Assembly (NCBI RefSeq): GCF_001274635.1
Contig: NZ_LBGV01000001.1
Coordinates: 1,736,001-1,800,000, forward strand
Origin: Persicobacter sp. CCB-QB2
GTDB lineage: Bacteria; Bacteroidota; Bacteroidia; Cytophagales; Cyclobacteriaceae
Length of the DNA: 64,000 bases
Direction: 5' to 3'
Part shown: positions 29,041 to 38,451 of the stretch, piece by piece
Layout of the letters: every line of letters starts with the position of its first letter
Position numbering within the stretch: the first letter of the stretch is position 1
Notes under the pieces: generated by a model
Databases searched by the model: none
The model's input: only the letters and a program-made list of their open reading frames with translations
What the model was told of the DNA's origin: nothing
Position numbers and translations under genes: made by a program

Positions 29041-29120
29041 GAGCGGTTTTAAAAGCTAAAATTCGCAACCGGATGGTATGCTTTTAAACATACGCTACGC
29101 TTATAAGCAATATTGAATTT

Positions 29121-29150
29121 AAAAAAGCAGCTCAAAAGGGCTGCTTTTTT
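29121..29150 (+). terminator. Rho-independent terminator after typA
   Basis: AAAAAGCAGC / GCTGCTTTTT form a 10-bp stem with an 8-base loop and a T run, 80 bases after the typA stop. Confidence 0.9.
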
Positions 29151-29332
29151 ATTTTGACGTAAATTGGGATCAATATTTTAAAGAAAATCCTACTTCTTTT
29201 ATTTCAAAATTGCTTATTCTTGTTTGTGTATTGAGTTTCAATACCGATGAAGTACCTCTAATTCCAACTATTTTAAAAGTTAAACATTTAAGTGCTTCAT
29301 ACCCAATTATTTCCTTTCAATCAACCAATAGT

Positions 29333-30298
29333 ATGGGAACTATTTTTACAACGAAACGTGGGCTGACTTTTGCCTTGGCCCTTTTTGCCTTGTCCGGCTG
29401 TGTCAGTCAGAAAAAATATGATGAGATCCTGGCCCGAAGAGATATACTTGCGGAAGAAAATGCCTCTGCCAATGAAGCTCTGGAACTTGTCCAGGATGAA
29501 AATGACCGTTTAAAAGATCGTTTAAACAAAAATGATCAACTCATTGAAAGCCTCAATGATCAGGCAGCCAAAGAAAGACTAGAGGCTGAAAAACTACAGG
29601 CTAAATACAAAAATGTAGACTTCCTCTACAATGATATGGTGCGCAATTCCGGTCGATTAAACCAATCGGTAGCTGATCAACAAAGACGATTAAGCGAAAT
29701 GACCGCTGACCTGGAAGTTTCCCGCAGGAACAATGAGGCGCTGGAACAAGATTTACAAATCCGGGAAGCACGGGTAAAGGAATTGGAAAAGGTGGTGAAG
29801 CAAAGAGAAGAAGCGGTAAACTCTTTGAAGCAAAAATTAGATAATGCCTTAACTGATTTTGAAGTAAACGACTTACAGGTTGAAACCAGACAAGGAAAAA
29901 TATACGTTTCTGTAGCGGATAAATTGTTATTTGGCTCCGGATCCGTAGAAGTGGATGAATTAGGCATTAAAGCACTTCAAAAATTAGCGGTGGTCGTTAA
30001 GTCCCAAGAAGATTTTGAAGTATCCGTGGAGGGCCACACCGATAATGTTCCGGTATCCCGATTTTCAAAATACATGAATGATAACTGGGATCTATCAGTT
30101 GCACGAGCTACTTCTATCGTCCGCATTCTATTAGAAGCTGGCGTTAGCCCCGGAAGCATACAGGCAGTTGGAAAAGGAGAGCATTATCCGGTTACCGAAA
30201 ACAACACCAAAGAAGGCCGTAGCCTTAACCGAAGAATTGAAATTATTTTGATTCCTAAGGTAACCGAAGATTATATCTCCAATATTTTAGAGGGCTAA
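29333..30298 (+). CDS. OmpA-family peptidoglycan-binding lipoprotein with coiled coil
   Basis: 321 residues from the ATG at 29333; the frame is open from a TTG at 29210 but that part is not signal-like. The signal peptide ends in a lipobox (LFALSGC, Cys near residue 21). Residues about 25-190 are a long charged coiled coil (for example EENASANEALELVQDENDRL). The C-terminal OmpA domain has LLFGSGSVEVDELG, VEGHTDNVPVS and AVGKGEHYPVTENNTKEGR with NRRIEIILIP, the conserved peptidoglycan-binding residues. It probably links the outer membrane to the cell wall. The coiled coil separates the lipid anchor from the binding domain. A strong terminator follows. Confidence 0.9.
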   Translation: MGTIFTTKRGLTFALALFALSGCVSQKKYDEILARRDILAEENASANEALELVQDENDRLKDRLNKNDQLIESLNDQAAKERLEAEKLQAKYKNVDFLYNDMVRNSGRLNQSVADQQRRLSEMTADLEVSRRNNEALEQDLQIREARVKELEKVVKQREEAVNSLKQKLDNALTDFEVNDLQVETRQGKIYVSVADKLLFGSGSVEVDELGIKALQKLAVVVKSQEDFEVSVEGHTDNVPVSRFSKYMNDNWDLSVARATSIVRILLEAGVSPGSIQAVGKGEHYPVTENNTKEGRSLNRRIEIILIPKVTEDYISNILEG

Positions 30299-32030
30299 AC
30301 CGGAATAAAGCATAAAAAAAGGCGTCGAAGATTCGACGCCTTTTTTATTACACTAATTTTTATTACACTACAGTGTGGAATTCCGGACAATTTGATATTC
30401 CGTCCCGAAACTTCATTCACATAATCGCCTGATGAATTATAATACACGATATCATTTACGTCAAAATGCAAATACTCATTATTGGCCGTTCCATTATCAA
30501 AATATACAACAAACGCATAGGATCCGCTTACAGATTTACTTACAATAGGTTTTTGATCAACGATAACATTAACATTTAGCTCTCCATTTAGAAAGTCTAT
30601 TTCTCGAATAGTAACGAGCCCTGCATCTAAGTCAACAATATAACACAATTCGGTTAAAACTTCATGAGTTAATTCCTGCCCCTCAATAGTATAAGTTTTA
30701 TTGGTAGATTTAAGGGTGAAATATTCAAAATAACCTGAAGAAGCATTCAAAATTCCATTTTTCGAATCTGAATAATTATAATAATCAAAATCAAAACTAT
30801 CTAGGATATAAAAATCGACATCATAGTAATCAATATCAAGTAACATCGAATCCCCTTCAAAAAAATAGGCCGCTTTATAATGTTTGTCATGATTCACTCT
30901 AACCCCATAAGAATCCCGGTAATTAAATTCTTGATCCCAATCAAAATTATAATCGAACCAAGCATAAGACTGATCATATGAATTAATCCTGATATCAGTA
31001 AAATAGATATCCTTTTGGTCATCTTCCACATCCATATTCGTGAAATCAGAAATCCAGTTCGGATCATTATAAGAATCCTCTAAAAACCCTCCTAGCTTGG
31101 AAAAAACGGATGCCTCATAGCCCATTTCGCTTAACCCGTCAAAAAACGTTGCTCTCCCCTGATTAAACGTACGCATCCAAGCCTGAGGAACATATTCATC
31201 TGAGGTAATATCATACACCTCATACATAAAATCGGACTCATCATAATATTGATACTCCCGCTCAGTAAAATCATAATAATCAGTCATTTTACGCTGTGCG
31301 AAATCCATGATTTGATTATAATCACTCATGCTAACCGTACCAGTATAGGCCATAAAATTATGGACATAGCGCCTTAGTGCTATTAACGAGGCTACCTCTT
31401 CATCCCCCAATCCTTATCCTCTCCAAGATACTTCCATATACTTGGATGATAATTAGCATCCAATTGCAAAACATAATTATCAACATATTGCTGCAAATCA
31501 CTATCATACCACGAATTAGAGTACATATTAATAATATTATATATATCAAATTCGGGATATGCCCCTCCCCAATCATTCACAGACTTCAGGAAATAGTAGA
31601 TTTCATACTTTTCATAAAAAGCATCAATAATTTGCTCAGGAGAACTTGAAGACATAAAATTAAAATCCTCATTCAGGGCGCCATTAAGAGAAATTAAACC
31701 ATCCTCTACCTGTTCTATCAAGGGACTCATTTGATCTGTAGGCATATCAGCAGTAAGCATTGACTTTACAGAATCTAATTGAAATTGCAAATCTTCAATC
31801 TCCATATTGTAGGTGGAGAACTCAGCTGATGTTAGGAGAAGTTCTTTATATAAATCCTCAACTTCCTGTTCGACATTATCCAACGCCAACTCTTTTCGGT
31901 TAACATCGGCTAAGACCATTTCTTGAGACAGCAGATCCTGATCCAATTGATCAACTTCCTTCTCTAAATCATTGGTACACGCTACTGAACCTAGCAGCAA
32001 TAAAATGATAAACGAATAACTCTTTTTCAT
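30295..32030 (-). CDS. Asp/Tyr-rich lipoprotein of unknown function, frameshifted
   Basis: Two frames meet here. The first (32030 to 31392, 212 residues) starts with a lipoprotein signal (SFIILLLLGSVAC) and a coiled coil (DLEKEVDQLDQDLL). The second (31410 to 30295) has no start signal of its own. They join at a run of five G on the coding strand (31404-31408); one extra G gives one protein of about 578 residues (WKYLGEDKDWGDEEVASLI across the join). The second half is strikingly rich in Asp, Tyr and Phe (YYDFTEREYQYYDESDF; DYYDVDFYILDSFDFDYYNY). No family is recognised. The frame runs through a strong terminator near its end; one further G near 30383 would instead stop it at 30368. It is inferred to be anchored in the outer membrane. 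Confidence 0.65.
30314..30346 (+). terminator. Strong terminator after the OmpA-type gene
   Basis: GGCGTCGAA / TTCGACGCC form a perfect stem flanked by an A run and a T run, 22 bases after the OmpA-type stop. It also lies inside the last codons of the open frame on the opposite strand, which is odd for a coding region. Confidence 0.93.
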
Positions 32031-32301
32031 AATAGATTAATGTTTGTAAGAGATTTAGTATGCTTATCAAATAAAATTGCCGGTCGAAAGTTCATCCAGT
32101 GGACGAAAAAAAATTACCACTATTACTTTTCGACCAAAACAAGATGTTAGAAAATAGTCCTATTTAAAAATAAACAGCGTTTAAAAACTAAAAAAAATAT
32201 TGTAGCGGTGCCTTATTAAACCTCAATCGGTGTTTTGGAAATAGGTATTGCGTATATTGACAGGTTATTTCACGCAAGAGATTTATTCCTTTTATAAATT
32301 T
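32031..32301. other. Intergenic region with a distant inverted repeat
   Basis: The stretch precedes the Asp/Tyr-rich lipoprotein gene. GGTCGAAA (32082-32089) and TTTCGACC (32128-32135) are perfect inverted copies 38 bases apart, 52-105 bases upstream of the start, and could be a long hairpin or a paired operator. Nothing else is recognised. Confidence 0.3.
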
Positions 32302-32308
32302 TGACACA

Positions 32309-32341
32309 AAAAAAAAGTCACCGTTTTCACCATGACTTTCT
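32309..32341 (-). terminator. Terminator after the receiver-domain gene
   Basis: On the minus strand AAAGTCA and TGACTTT pair around a 12-base loop and are followed by about ten T, 22 bases after the stop at 32363. Confidence 0.8.
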
Positions 32342-32362
32342 CCATTAGTTTGTGTAAACACC

Positions 32363-32782
32363 CTACTCAAACATACCAACGGCCTGCTGTTGGATCTCCT
32401 CCAACATTTCGGCTTTTAAGGGTTTAGCGTGGTATTGCTGAATCATTGGATGATTTCTTGCCTGCTCCATGTCTTCTGAAAAAATAGAAGAAGAAAACAT
32501 CACAATAAAGATTTTTTGTGCAATTTCTTGATCAATTTCCTTTAATCGACTTAAAAACTGCCAACCATTGACTTTCGGCATCTGTAGATCCAAAAAAAGC
32601 ACCTGAGGTAATTCTTGCCACAATCCCTTCTTAACAATATTATTGAGGTGTCCTAAAGCCTTTTCCGGCAACGAAAAAGTCAATACTTCTTTTGCATAAT
32701 TTGATCGATCCAATGTACGTTCACAAATATAATTGCTCACCACATCGTCGTCGACGATCATAATCCGCTCAAAAATTGCCAT
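32363..32782 (-). CDS. Stand-alone response-regulator receiver domain
   Basis: 139 residues, a single CheY-like domain. The acidic pocket (IMIVDDDVVS, Asp 10-12), phospho-acceptor Asp in VLFLDLQMPKVNGW (about 64) and the conserved Lys in YHAKPLKAE (about 120) are present. The usual Thr/Ser at the end of strand 4 is in VMFSSSIF. There is no output domain, so it probably passes phosphate or binds a partner in a multi-step relay. No kinase gene is nearby, so the partner is unknown. The first residues (MAIFERIMIV) match the family start. Confidence 0.9.
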   Translation of the reverse strand: MAIFERIMIVDDDVVSNYICERTLDRSNYAKEVLTFSLPEKALGHLNNIVKKGLWQELPQVLFLDLQMPKVNGWQFLSRLKEIDQEIAQKIFIVMFSSSIFSEDMEQARNHPMIQQYHAKPLKAEMLEEIQQQAVGMFE

Positions 32783-33007
32783 AGTTAAAAGTAATGTTAT
32801 GCTATAATTTTCTTTTTGTTTTAAACAATATAATAAGCCTGAATCAGTTTTACATCATTACGAATAGGCTTCTGGTCGAATAATTTCCATTTTCATGAAT
32901 ACACGAAAACAAAAAGTATTATCTACACAAAAACTATGATAATCAGGAGGAAAAACCTATTTTATAATAAGGGTTTCTCCCGGCAATCATACAAGAACCA
33001 AATACTC

Positions 33008-33652
33008 ATGAAACTGAACCAGCCTCATCAATTTTTTGATATAGAAAATCCAGACCTTATTAATTTCACCAATAATGTGGTAGGCAACGAAACAAATCCT
33101 CAGGAAAAGGCCAAATTGCTTTATTATGCCGTGCGGGATCAATTTCTTTACAACCCCTTTTTGATTTATTTTTCAGATCAGGAAAATAAGGCAAGTCATT
33201 TATTAAAAGTAGGTTCAGGCCACTGTATTGCCAAGGCTTCCTTCCTATGTTGTTGTCTAAGAATTGCTGATATACCAGCCAAATTGGGAATGGCTAAAGT
33301 GCGCAACCACATGGGGACGGCAAAATTAGAAGAAATCCTGCAAAGCGATGTTCTGGTACCCCATGGCTACACCGAGGTATTTTTAAATGGAAAATGGATA
33401 AAATGTACGCCGGCATTCAATAAACAATTATGCCAAAAACTGGGAACACACCCCCTGGACTGGGATGGCGAAACGGACTCCATTTTCCATGAGTATGACC
33501 GGGAAGGCGGGAAATTTATGGAGTACCTGGAGGATTACGGAACCTTCGACGACTTTCCAGTGGAAATGGCCAAGGCTCTCATGCAAAAGGAATACCCCCA
33601 CCTGTTCGACCATAATGGGAAATTCCTTTTACATGAACTATTAACCAAATAG
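33008..33652 (+). CDS. Transglutaminase-like cysteine peptidase superfamily protein
   Basis: 214 residues from the ATG at 33008 (MKLNQPHQFFDIENPDLI). The frame also starts at 32936, but the extra 24 basic residues are atypical. The nucleophile Cys is in VGSGHCIAKASFLCCCL (about residue 76) and the His in VPHGYTEVFLNGKWIKCTPAF (about 118). The third catalytic residue is not the usual Asp at the position after the WIKC strand, so the active site may vary or the Asp lies elsewhere. In bacteria, such proteins are often cysteine peptidases or amide-bond-handling enzymes. There is no signal peptide; probably cytoplasmic. It converges with, and overlaps by 12 bases, the next gene on the other strand. 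Confidence 0.75.
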   Translation: MKLNQPHQFFDIENPDLINFTNNVVGNETNPQEKAKLLYYAVRDQFLYNPFLIYFSDQENKASHLLKVGSGHCIAKASFLCCCLRIADIPAKLGMAKVRNHMGTAKLEEILQSDVLVPHGYTEVFLNGKWIKCTPAFNKQLCQKLGTHPLDWDGETDSIFHEYDREGGKFMEYLEDYGTFDDFPVEMAKALMQKEYPHLFDHNGKFLLHELLTK

Positions 33653-33874
33653 TTTAGAAAGCAAATTCTTCTTTAGGGGACTGATTTGAAATCCGGCCGT
33701 TCTGACGATTTCCATCACCTCCTCCTGAGATTTATTGGTCTCTACAGACAATATCTTGTCCTGATGGCTGGTATCTACCGACCACTCCTCTTTTGAAAAA
33801 TGAGCATTCATGGCAGGACTTACTTTATCAATACATCCTCCACAATTAATATTGGTTTTGAACTGGTGTTTCAT
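33641..33874 (-). CDS. Heavy-metal-associated (HMA) domain protein
   Basis: 77 residues. FKTNINCGGCIDKVSPAM holds the metal-binding CxxC of HMA domains (Cys 11 and 14), followed by the beta-alpha-beta ending in VMEIVRTAGFQI. It resembles small copper chaperones such as CopZ or Atx1. No signal peptide or transporter gene is beside it. It begins 34 bases after queE on the same strand and may be co-transcribed with it. Its final codons overlap those of the convergent transglutaminase-like gene. Confidence 0.8.
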   Translation of the reverse strand: MKHQFKTNINCGGCIDKVSPAMNAHFSKEEWSVDTSHQDKILSVETNKSQEEVMEIVRTAGFQISPLKKNLLSKLFG

Positions 33875-33908
33875 ATCTATAACAGGTTTTGGTTTTACCG
33901 ACCCACAA

Positions 33909-34550
33909 TCAAGGAATATCCATATATTTATGCGTTTGCAGGCTCACCTGCCATTCCGGATGCTCCTTAACATATTCAATGATTTGAGGCAGCAGTTCTG
34001 CAGATTTCCCCCATTCCACCTGCAGTAATAATTTACAGTCAGGCTTTACCATGGCGGCATATTCCTCCGCCCATTTGAAATCACTTTTATGAAAAATAAC
34101 CACCTTCAGCTCATCAGCAGCTTCACACACTTCCACTAAGGGCTTTTTGAATTTTTTGGGGGATAAGGTAATCCAATCCCATTGGCCACTCAATGGATGA
34201 GCGCCGGAGGTTTCAATATTGGTCTGAAAACCCGCTGCCTGCAGCTTGTCTGTCAGCAAATCACAATTATACATCAAGGGTTCCCCTCCGGTCACCACTG
34301 CCAGACGCCCCTGATGCTGAGCGGCATTGTCCACAATTTGCTTTACCGTTTGGACCGGGTGCAATGCTGCATCCCAGCTTTCTTTCACATCACACCATAC
34401 ACATCCCACATCACAGCCTGCCAGGCGGATAAAATAAGCCGCATGCCCTGCATACTTCCCCTCTCCCTGTAAAGTGTAGAAGGCTTCCATAATCGGTAAT
34501 TCTTCCCCAGCTGCTATCGCTGTGGTATAAACTGCTTGTCCTTTATTCAT
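33909..34550 (-). CDS. queE: 7-carboxy-7-deazaguanine synthase (QueE, radical SAM)
   Basis: 213 residues. EAFYTLQGEGKYAGHAAYFI and the following RLAGCDVGCVWCD give the QueE-type N-terminus and the CxxxCxxC motif (here CDVGCVWC) that binds the [4Fe-4S] cluster. GGEPLMY is the radical-SAM glycine motif, and ETSGAHPLSG and WITLSPKK are conserved in the family. It converts 6-carboxytetrahydropterin to 7-carboxy-7-deazaguanine in queuosine synthesis. Other que genes are not nearby. A good -7 box (34617-34624) lies 66 bases upstream. The start ATG at 34550 gives MNKGQAVYTT. Confidence 0.95.
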   Translation of the reverse strand: MNKGQAVYTTAIAAGEELPIMEAFYTLQGEGKYAGHAAYFIRLAGCDVGCVWCDVKESWDAALHPVQTVKQIVDNAAQHQGRLAVVTGGEPLMYNCDLLTDKLQAAGFQTNIETSGAHPLSGQWDWITLSPKKFKKPLVEVCEAADELKVVIFHKSDFKWAEEYAAMVKPDCKLLLQVEWGKSAELLPQIIEYVKEHPEWQVSLQTHKYMDIP

Positions 34551-34616
34551 AAATTTCGGCTATTCCGTATTGCACTGATCTTCCTCAGTGTTAATGGACG
34601 AACTCCATCTTTCCCG

Positions 34617-34624
34617 CAAAATTA
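34617..34624 (-). promoter_or_regulatory. -7 box for queE
   Basis: TAATTTTG on the minus strand matches TAnnTTTG, 67 bases before the queE start and just downstream of the folD terminator. Confidence 0.5.
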
Positions 34625-34640
34625 AATAAATTTCCGGCTG

Positions 34641-34675
34641 GAAAAAAACAAAGGCCCGACACATGCCGGACCTTT
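34641..34675 (-). terminator. Rho-independent terminator after folD
   Basis: On the minus strand AAAGGTCCGGCA pairs with TGTCGGGCCTTT (two G-T wobbles), followed by GTTTTTTT, 20 bases after the folD stop. Confidence 0.8.
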
Positions 34676-34695
34676 ATTAAAGAATATCTTTTCTG

Positions 34696-35580
34696 TTATT
34701 GGAAAATCACCTTTTTGGCCGACTGCAAAGTATTGTACAATAAGGATGCAATCGTCATTGGCCCTACACCGCCCGGAACCGGAGTAATGAAACTCGATTT
34801 CGGTGCTACTTCTTCATAAGCAACATCCCCTACCAAACGGAAACCGGACTTTTTAGAAGCATCCTCCACACGGGTAATCCCCACATCAATCACTACCGCA
34901 TCCTCTTTCACCATATCCCCTTTCAGGAATTCAGGAATACCCAAAGCCGCCACCACAATATCGGCCTGCAAAGTCATTTCCTTCAAATTCTTCGTCCGGC
35001 TATGGCAAATAGTGACCGTACAATCTCCCGGCGTCCCTTTCTGAGATAGCAAAATACTCATAGGACGTCCTACAATATCCGAACGACCAATCACTACGCA
35101 GTGCTTACCGGCCGTTTCCACCTTATACTGCTCCAATAATTTCATAATCCCAAAAGGAGTAGCGGCAATATAAGCAGGTTGTCCCAAAGTCATCCGCCCA
35201 ACGTTGATCGGGTGAAAACCATCCACATCTTTCTCAGGTCTGATTTTATCCGTCACCTTCGTCACATTGATATGCCCGGGCAATGGTAATTGAACAATCA
35301 AGCCATCAATATCATCGTTTGCATTAATGGCTTCCACCTCGGCCAATAAAGCTTCCTCTGAAATATCGGCAGGAAATCTTTTCAGTGTGGAAGCAAATCC
35401 CACTTTTTCACAGGCTTTGACCTTATGATTTACATAAGTCTGAGAGGCGCCATCATCACCTACTAAAATAGCAGCCAGATGAGGTTTTTTTCCACCCGAA
35501 GCAGTCCATGATTTAACTTCTTCCCCTATTTGTTCTTGTAATGCTATGGAAGTGGCCTTTCCATCTAATATTGTTGGCAT
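34696..35580 (-). CDS. folD: Bifunctional methylenetetrahydrofolate dehydrogenase/cyclohydrolase
   Basis: 294 residues from the ATG at 35580 ([18 protein letters not shown]); an in-frame TTG lies two codons earlier. [17 protein letters not shown] holds the catalytic Lys and Tyr of the family. [31 protein letters not shown] (NADP binding) and [15 protein letters not shown] are the standard signature blocks. It interconverts 5,10-methylene-, methenyl- and 10-formyl-tetrahydrofolate in the cytosol. Single gene with its own terminator. Confidence 0.96.
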   Translation of the reverse strand: MPTILDGKATSIALQEQIGEEVKSWTASGGKKPHLAAILVGDDGASQTYVNHKVKACEKVGFASTLKRFPADISEEALLAEVEAINANDDIDGLIVQLPLPGHINVTKVTDKIRPEKDVDGFHPINVGRMTLGQPAYIAATPFGIMKLLEQYKVETAGKHCVVIGRSDIVGRPMSILLSQKGTPGDCTVTICHSRTKNLKEMTLQADIVVAALGIPEFLKGDMVKEDAVVIDVGITRVEDASKKSGFRLVGDVAYEEVAPKSSFITPVPGGVGPMTIASLLYNTLQSAKKVIFQ

Positions 35581-35756
35581 GTTCAACAGGTTTGGTTATT
35601 GTAGATTTAGTATTGCAAAAAAAACCATTTTTAGTGAAAGGAAAGAGAATTTTGGCACGAAATATGAAAATTTGTTCGCTTCATCCCCTTCATTACCAAA
35701 TCATAAACCGAAGAATATCTTACCCATTAACAAAAGTTCAAAATAAAGAGGCTTTC

Positions 35757-35789
35757 TTTGGTTTTAACAAAGGTTGAAAACTACCTTTG
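35757..35789 (+). promoter_or_regulatory. Promoter of the amino-acid symporter gene
   Basis: TTTG (35757-35760) and TACCTTTG (35782-35789) match the Bacteroidota -33 and -7 elements with a 21-base spacer, 46 bases before the symporter ATG. Confidence 0.55.
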
Positions 35790-35835
35790 GCAAAATTTTG
35801 CAAAAATAAATTATAAATACATCGAGTTTTCACCA

Positions 35836-37359
35836 ATGAGTGATCTTTTACAATTATTACCCTTCTTTCAAAAACTACTTCAACGCCCCATTAACCTTCA
35901 GTCCTCTGCCTTGAGTATAGATGAACGCATCAATCAAGCTTTGGAACCTTTCATTAGTGCATTAGAAAAAATAATATTCTTTACCGTTTCCATCACGGAA
36001 GATGTTTCCCTTCCTATTGTAGTGATTTGGTTATTTGCAGCAGCACTAATCTTTACCGTATACTTTAAAGGGTTAAACTTCCGTGGTTTCAAACATGCTT
36101 TTGATGTGATTCGGGGAAAATATGACGAACCCGATTCTAAAGGGGAAGTCAGCCATTTTCAGGCTTTAACTGCAGCCCTTTCAGGCACGGTGGGCATCGG
36201 AAATATTGCCGGAGTAGCTTTGGCAATTTCTATTGGTGGTCCGGGCGCTACCTTCTGGATGATAATGGCCGGTATTTTTGGAATGGCCACCAAATTTGTA
36301 GAGTGTACATTAGCGGTTAAATACAGAATTGTTCACGCTTCAGGAGAAGTATCCGGTGGTCCGATGTATTATCTGTGGCAGGGACTTACCGCGCAGGGAA
36401 AAGGCAGGTTGGGTAAAGGCCTGGCCTTAGCATATGCGATCCCCGCTGTGGGCTGTTCTTTTGGAGGAGGCTGCATGATACAGATTAATCAGGCTACAAA
36501 ACAATTGATTAATGTCACCGGTGGAGAACAAAGTATCCTTTACGGACAAGGCTGGATCTTTGGATTAATTATCGCCCTTATTACGGGTTCTATTATCATA
36601 GGAGGCATAAAATCCATTGCAAAGGTAACCTCCAAAATCGTCCCAATGATGGTGGTCATTTATATGACGGCAGCCTTTTTTGTGATCGGTGCACATTGGA
36701 CAGATATTCCGGCCGCATTAATGCAAATCATTTCGCAGGGATTCAATCCGGAAGCGGTGGCCGGTGGATTCATTGGGGTATTGGTAATAGGCGTTCAAAG
36801 AGCGGCCTTTTCCAATGAGGCGGGAATCGGACAGGCTGCTACTGCTCACGCACCTGCTAAAACAGAACATCCGGTGTCTGAAGGCTATGTCGGCATGATA
36901 GAACCATTCGTTGATACGGTATTGGTTTGTACCATGACTGCTTTGGTGATTATTCTTACCAATTCGTTTGATCCATCCGCTACCGAAGGCGTTGAATTAA
37001 CCTCACGTGCTTTCGGTTCCGTAATCTCCTGGTTCCCGATTGTGCTCTCTGTAGCTGTAATATTATTCGCACTTTCCACCATGATTTCCTGCTCCTACTA
37101 CGGACTGAAGGCATGGACCTATATTTTCGGAGAAAATAAAGTAGCCGATTTATCCTATAAATTGATCTTCTGCATTTTTGTAGTCATCGGTTCCTCTTTA
37201 AGCCTGACTTCAGTATTCAGATTCGGAGACGCCATGGCCTTCGCCATGTGTGCGCCTAATATTATAGGATTATATTTGTTAGCTCCGGTGGTAAAAAGAG
37301 ACCTGAAGGAGTACAAAAGCTGGATCAAAACGTATAAACCGACAGCTTCTCAGAAATAA
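35836..37359 (+). CDS. Sodium/alanine symporter (AGCS family)
   Basis: 507 residues from the ATG at 35836 (MSDLLQLLPFFQKLL); the open frame reaches back to 35758, but the promoter covers that stretch. About 10-11 membrane segments are visible. The AGCS signature is clear: FQALTAALSGTVGIGNIAGV (about 98-117), GGPGATFWMIMAGIFGM, SGGPMYYL and QRAAFSNEAGIGQAATAHA (about 318-336). Members carry alanine or glycine into the cell with sodium. The N-terminus before the first membrane span is longer than in many homologues (about 50 residues). A terminator follows. Confidence 0.93.
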   Translation: MSDLLQLLPFFQKLLQRPINLQSSALSIDERINQALEPFISALEKIIFFTVSITEDVSLPIVVIWLFAAALIFTVYFKGLNFRGFKHAFDVIRGKYDEPDSKGEVSHFQALTAALSGTVGIGNIAGVALAISIGGPGATFWMIMAGIFGMATKFVECTLAVKYRIVHASGEVSGGPMYYLWQGLTAQGKGRLGKGLALAYAIPAVGCSFGGGCMIQINQATKQLINVTGGEQSILYGQGWIFGLIIALITGSIIIGGIKSIAKVTSKIVPMMVVIYMTAAFFVIGAHWTDIPAALMQIISQGFNPEAVAGGFIGVLVIGVQRAAFSNEAGIGQAATAHAPAKTEHPVSEGYVGMIEPFVDTVLVCTMTALVIILTNSFDPSATEGVELTSRAFGSVISWFPIVLSVAVILFALSTMISCSYYGLKAWTYIFGENKVADLSYKLIFCIFVVIGSSLSLTSVFRFGDAMAFAMCAPNIIGLYLLAPVVKRDLKEYKSWIKTYKPTASQK

Positions 37360-37381
37360 GGAGAATAAATAAAGCATAAAA

Positions 37382-37416
37382 AAAGCGACATTTCAATTTG
37401 AGGTGTCGCTTTCTTT
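37382..37416. terminator. Terminator between convergent genes
   Basis: AAAGCGACA / TGTCGCTTT form a 9-bp stem with a 13-base loop. An A run is on the left and TTCTTT on the right. It can serve the symporter gene and the RES toxin gene ending at 37415. Confidence 0.8.
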
Positions 37417-37876
37417 ATATCCGTAGTAATCGTCGGTCAAATGGAAAAGGATAGGTATTCACGATTTTGACTTCAGAAAGTTGAGCATGAAAGGGGTTGA
37501 TCACATAGTTGAAATCCCCGAAAACCACCACACTGGGCACCTTCAATAGCAAAAACGCATTTTCTCTGACAAACAAATCTCCGATTTTCTGAGTGGCAGG
37601 AATATGAGGCAGAGCGTTCCAGCCTTTGGGAAGGTCTTCCATATTAAGCTCCAATGTGGATGAATTTTCCGGCACCCCAATTTCTACCATATAATAATCC
37701 TGAGGTAAAATTCCCAGCGGCAAATGAACCGCCACCTCCGCATTCGCCAGCGCTCTGGAAGAAGCAGTATAAATCACCTCCGTTCCTTTGGAATTCCATC
37801 GGTTTCCAAACTTAGCAGCCCCTTTGCCTGATAATTCATCCTTATAGGGAAACCGGCTCAACCTGAATAACTGCAT
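37415..37876 (-). CDS. RES-domain toxin of a toxin-antitoxin pair
   Basis: 153 residues from the ATG at 37876, which shares one base with the TGA of the antitoxin gene (TGATG). GAAKFGNRWNSKG (Arg and Trp), ASSRALANAEVAVHL (the conserved Glu) and the late FHAQLSEVKI stretch fit the RES family (PF08808). Characterised RES toxins (MbcT, Res) are ADP-ribosyltransferase-like enzymes that degrade NAD+. It is small and cytosolic. The stop-start overlap and the upstream Xre/ParS-type partner identify the system as Xre-RES. Confidence is high from both sequence and context. Confidence 0.92.
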   Translation of the reverse strand: MQLFRLSRFPYKDELSGKGAAKFGNRWNSKGTEVIYTASSRALANAEVAVHLPLGILPQDYYMVEIGVPENSSTLELNMEDLPKGWNALPHIPATQKIGDLFVRENAFLLLKVPSVVVFGDFNYVINPFHAQLSEVKIVNTYPFPFDRRLLRI

Positions 37877-38349
37877 CAAACAAAAATCCCGTGCTCAATT
37901 CTGTTCAATTCCGCCATCACCAAATCTTTCCCGTAAGAGCTATCCAACAACTGAATCGGTGCCTCTCCTCCCAAAGCAAGACAGGGCAACTGCAACCATT
38001 GTAAAAAATGAGCCTCTTCATCAAAAAGCGCATTACCGGCGGTAAACACCTCTGCCAACTCAAAAATCCGCTCACTTTGTAAGGAATTGAAGATATGATC
38101 TTCATCCTTCAAGTACCGCTGAAAAGTACGAATATTAACCCCTAACAAATTGGCCCATTGCTTATCGGACAAAGGGCTATTACCTCTTATTTCCTCAAAC
38201 AAAGGAAAGGAAACCCCATGCCGGACCGCCTTGGCCACCTGCAACTTATCCTCCATAAAGGTTCCGTAAGTAACCTCTGAATCAGACACCATGGGTTGTG
38301 GAAGCTCTTCCACCACATATTCCTTTAATTTTTTATCATTGGATTCCAT
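37876..38349 (-). CDS. Xre/ParS-type antitoxin (DUF2384) of the RES pair
   Basis: 157 residues from the ATG at 38349 (MESNDKKLKEYVVEELPQP). The middle (about 70-95) is an HTH-like part, SDKQWANLLGVNIRTFQRYL, and the C-terminal 60 residues (AEVFTAGNALFDEEAHFLQW, then ALGGEAPIQLLDSSYGKDLV) form the MbcA/ParS/Xre toxin-binding domain. It neutralises the RES toxin by covering its NAD+ site, and is expected to repress the operon. A -7 box lies 69 bases upstream and a 17-base inverted repeat just beyond it. Confidence 0.92.
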   Translation of the reverse strand: MESNDKKLKEYVVEELPQPMVSDSEVTYGTFMEDKLQVAKAVRHGVSFPLFEEIRGNSPLSDKQWANLLGVNIRTFQRYLKDEDHIFNSLQSERIFELAEVFTAGNALFDEEAHFLQWLQLPCLALGGEAPIQLLDSSYGKDLVMAELNRIEHGIFV

Positions 38350-38417
38350 AAAAAACCACCCATTTACAATTATACTTTTTAAAACGACAAACATACCCAT
38401 TTCGTTTCACTCTTCCC

Positions 38418-38425
38418 CAAAATTA
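38418..38425 (-). promoter_or_regulatory. -7 box for the Xre-RES operon
   Basis: TAATTTTG on the minus strand matches TAnnTTTG, 69 bases before the antitoxin start. Confidence 0.45.
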
Positions 38426-38451
38426 GCCCGTCATCCAGTCCAAAAAACCAG

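Noticed and set aside
32188..32379. A 63-codon frame on the minus strand
   Set aside because: It starts inside the receiver-domain gene and runs through that gene's terminator.
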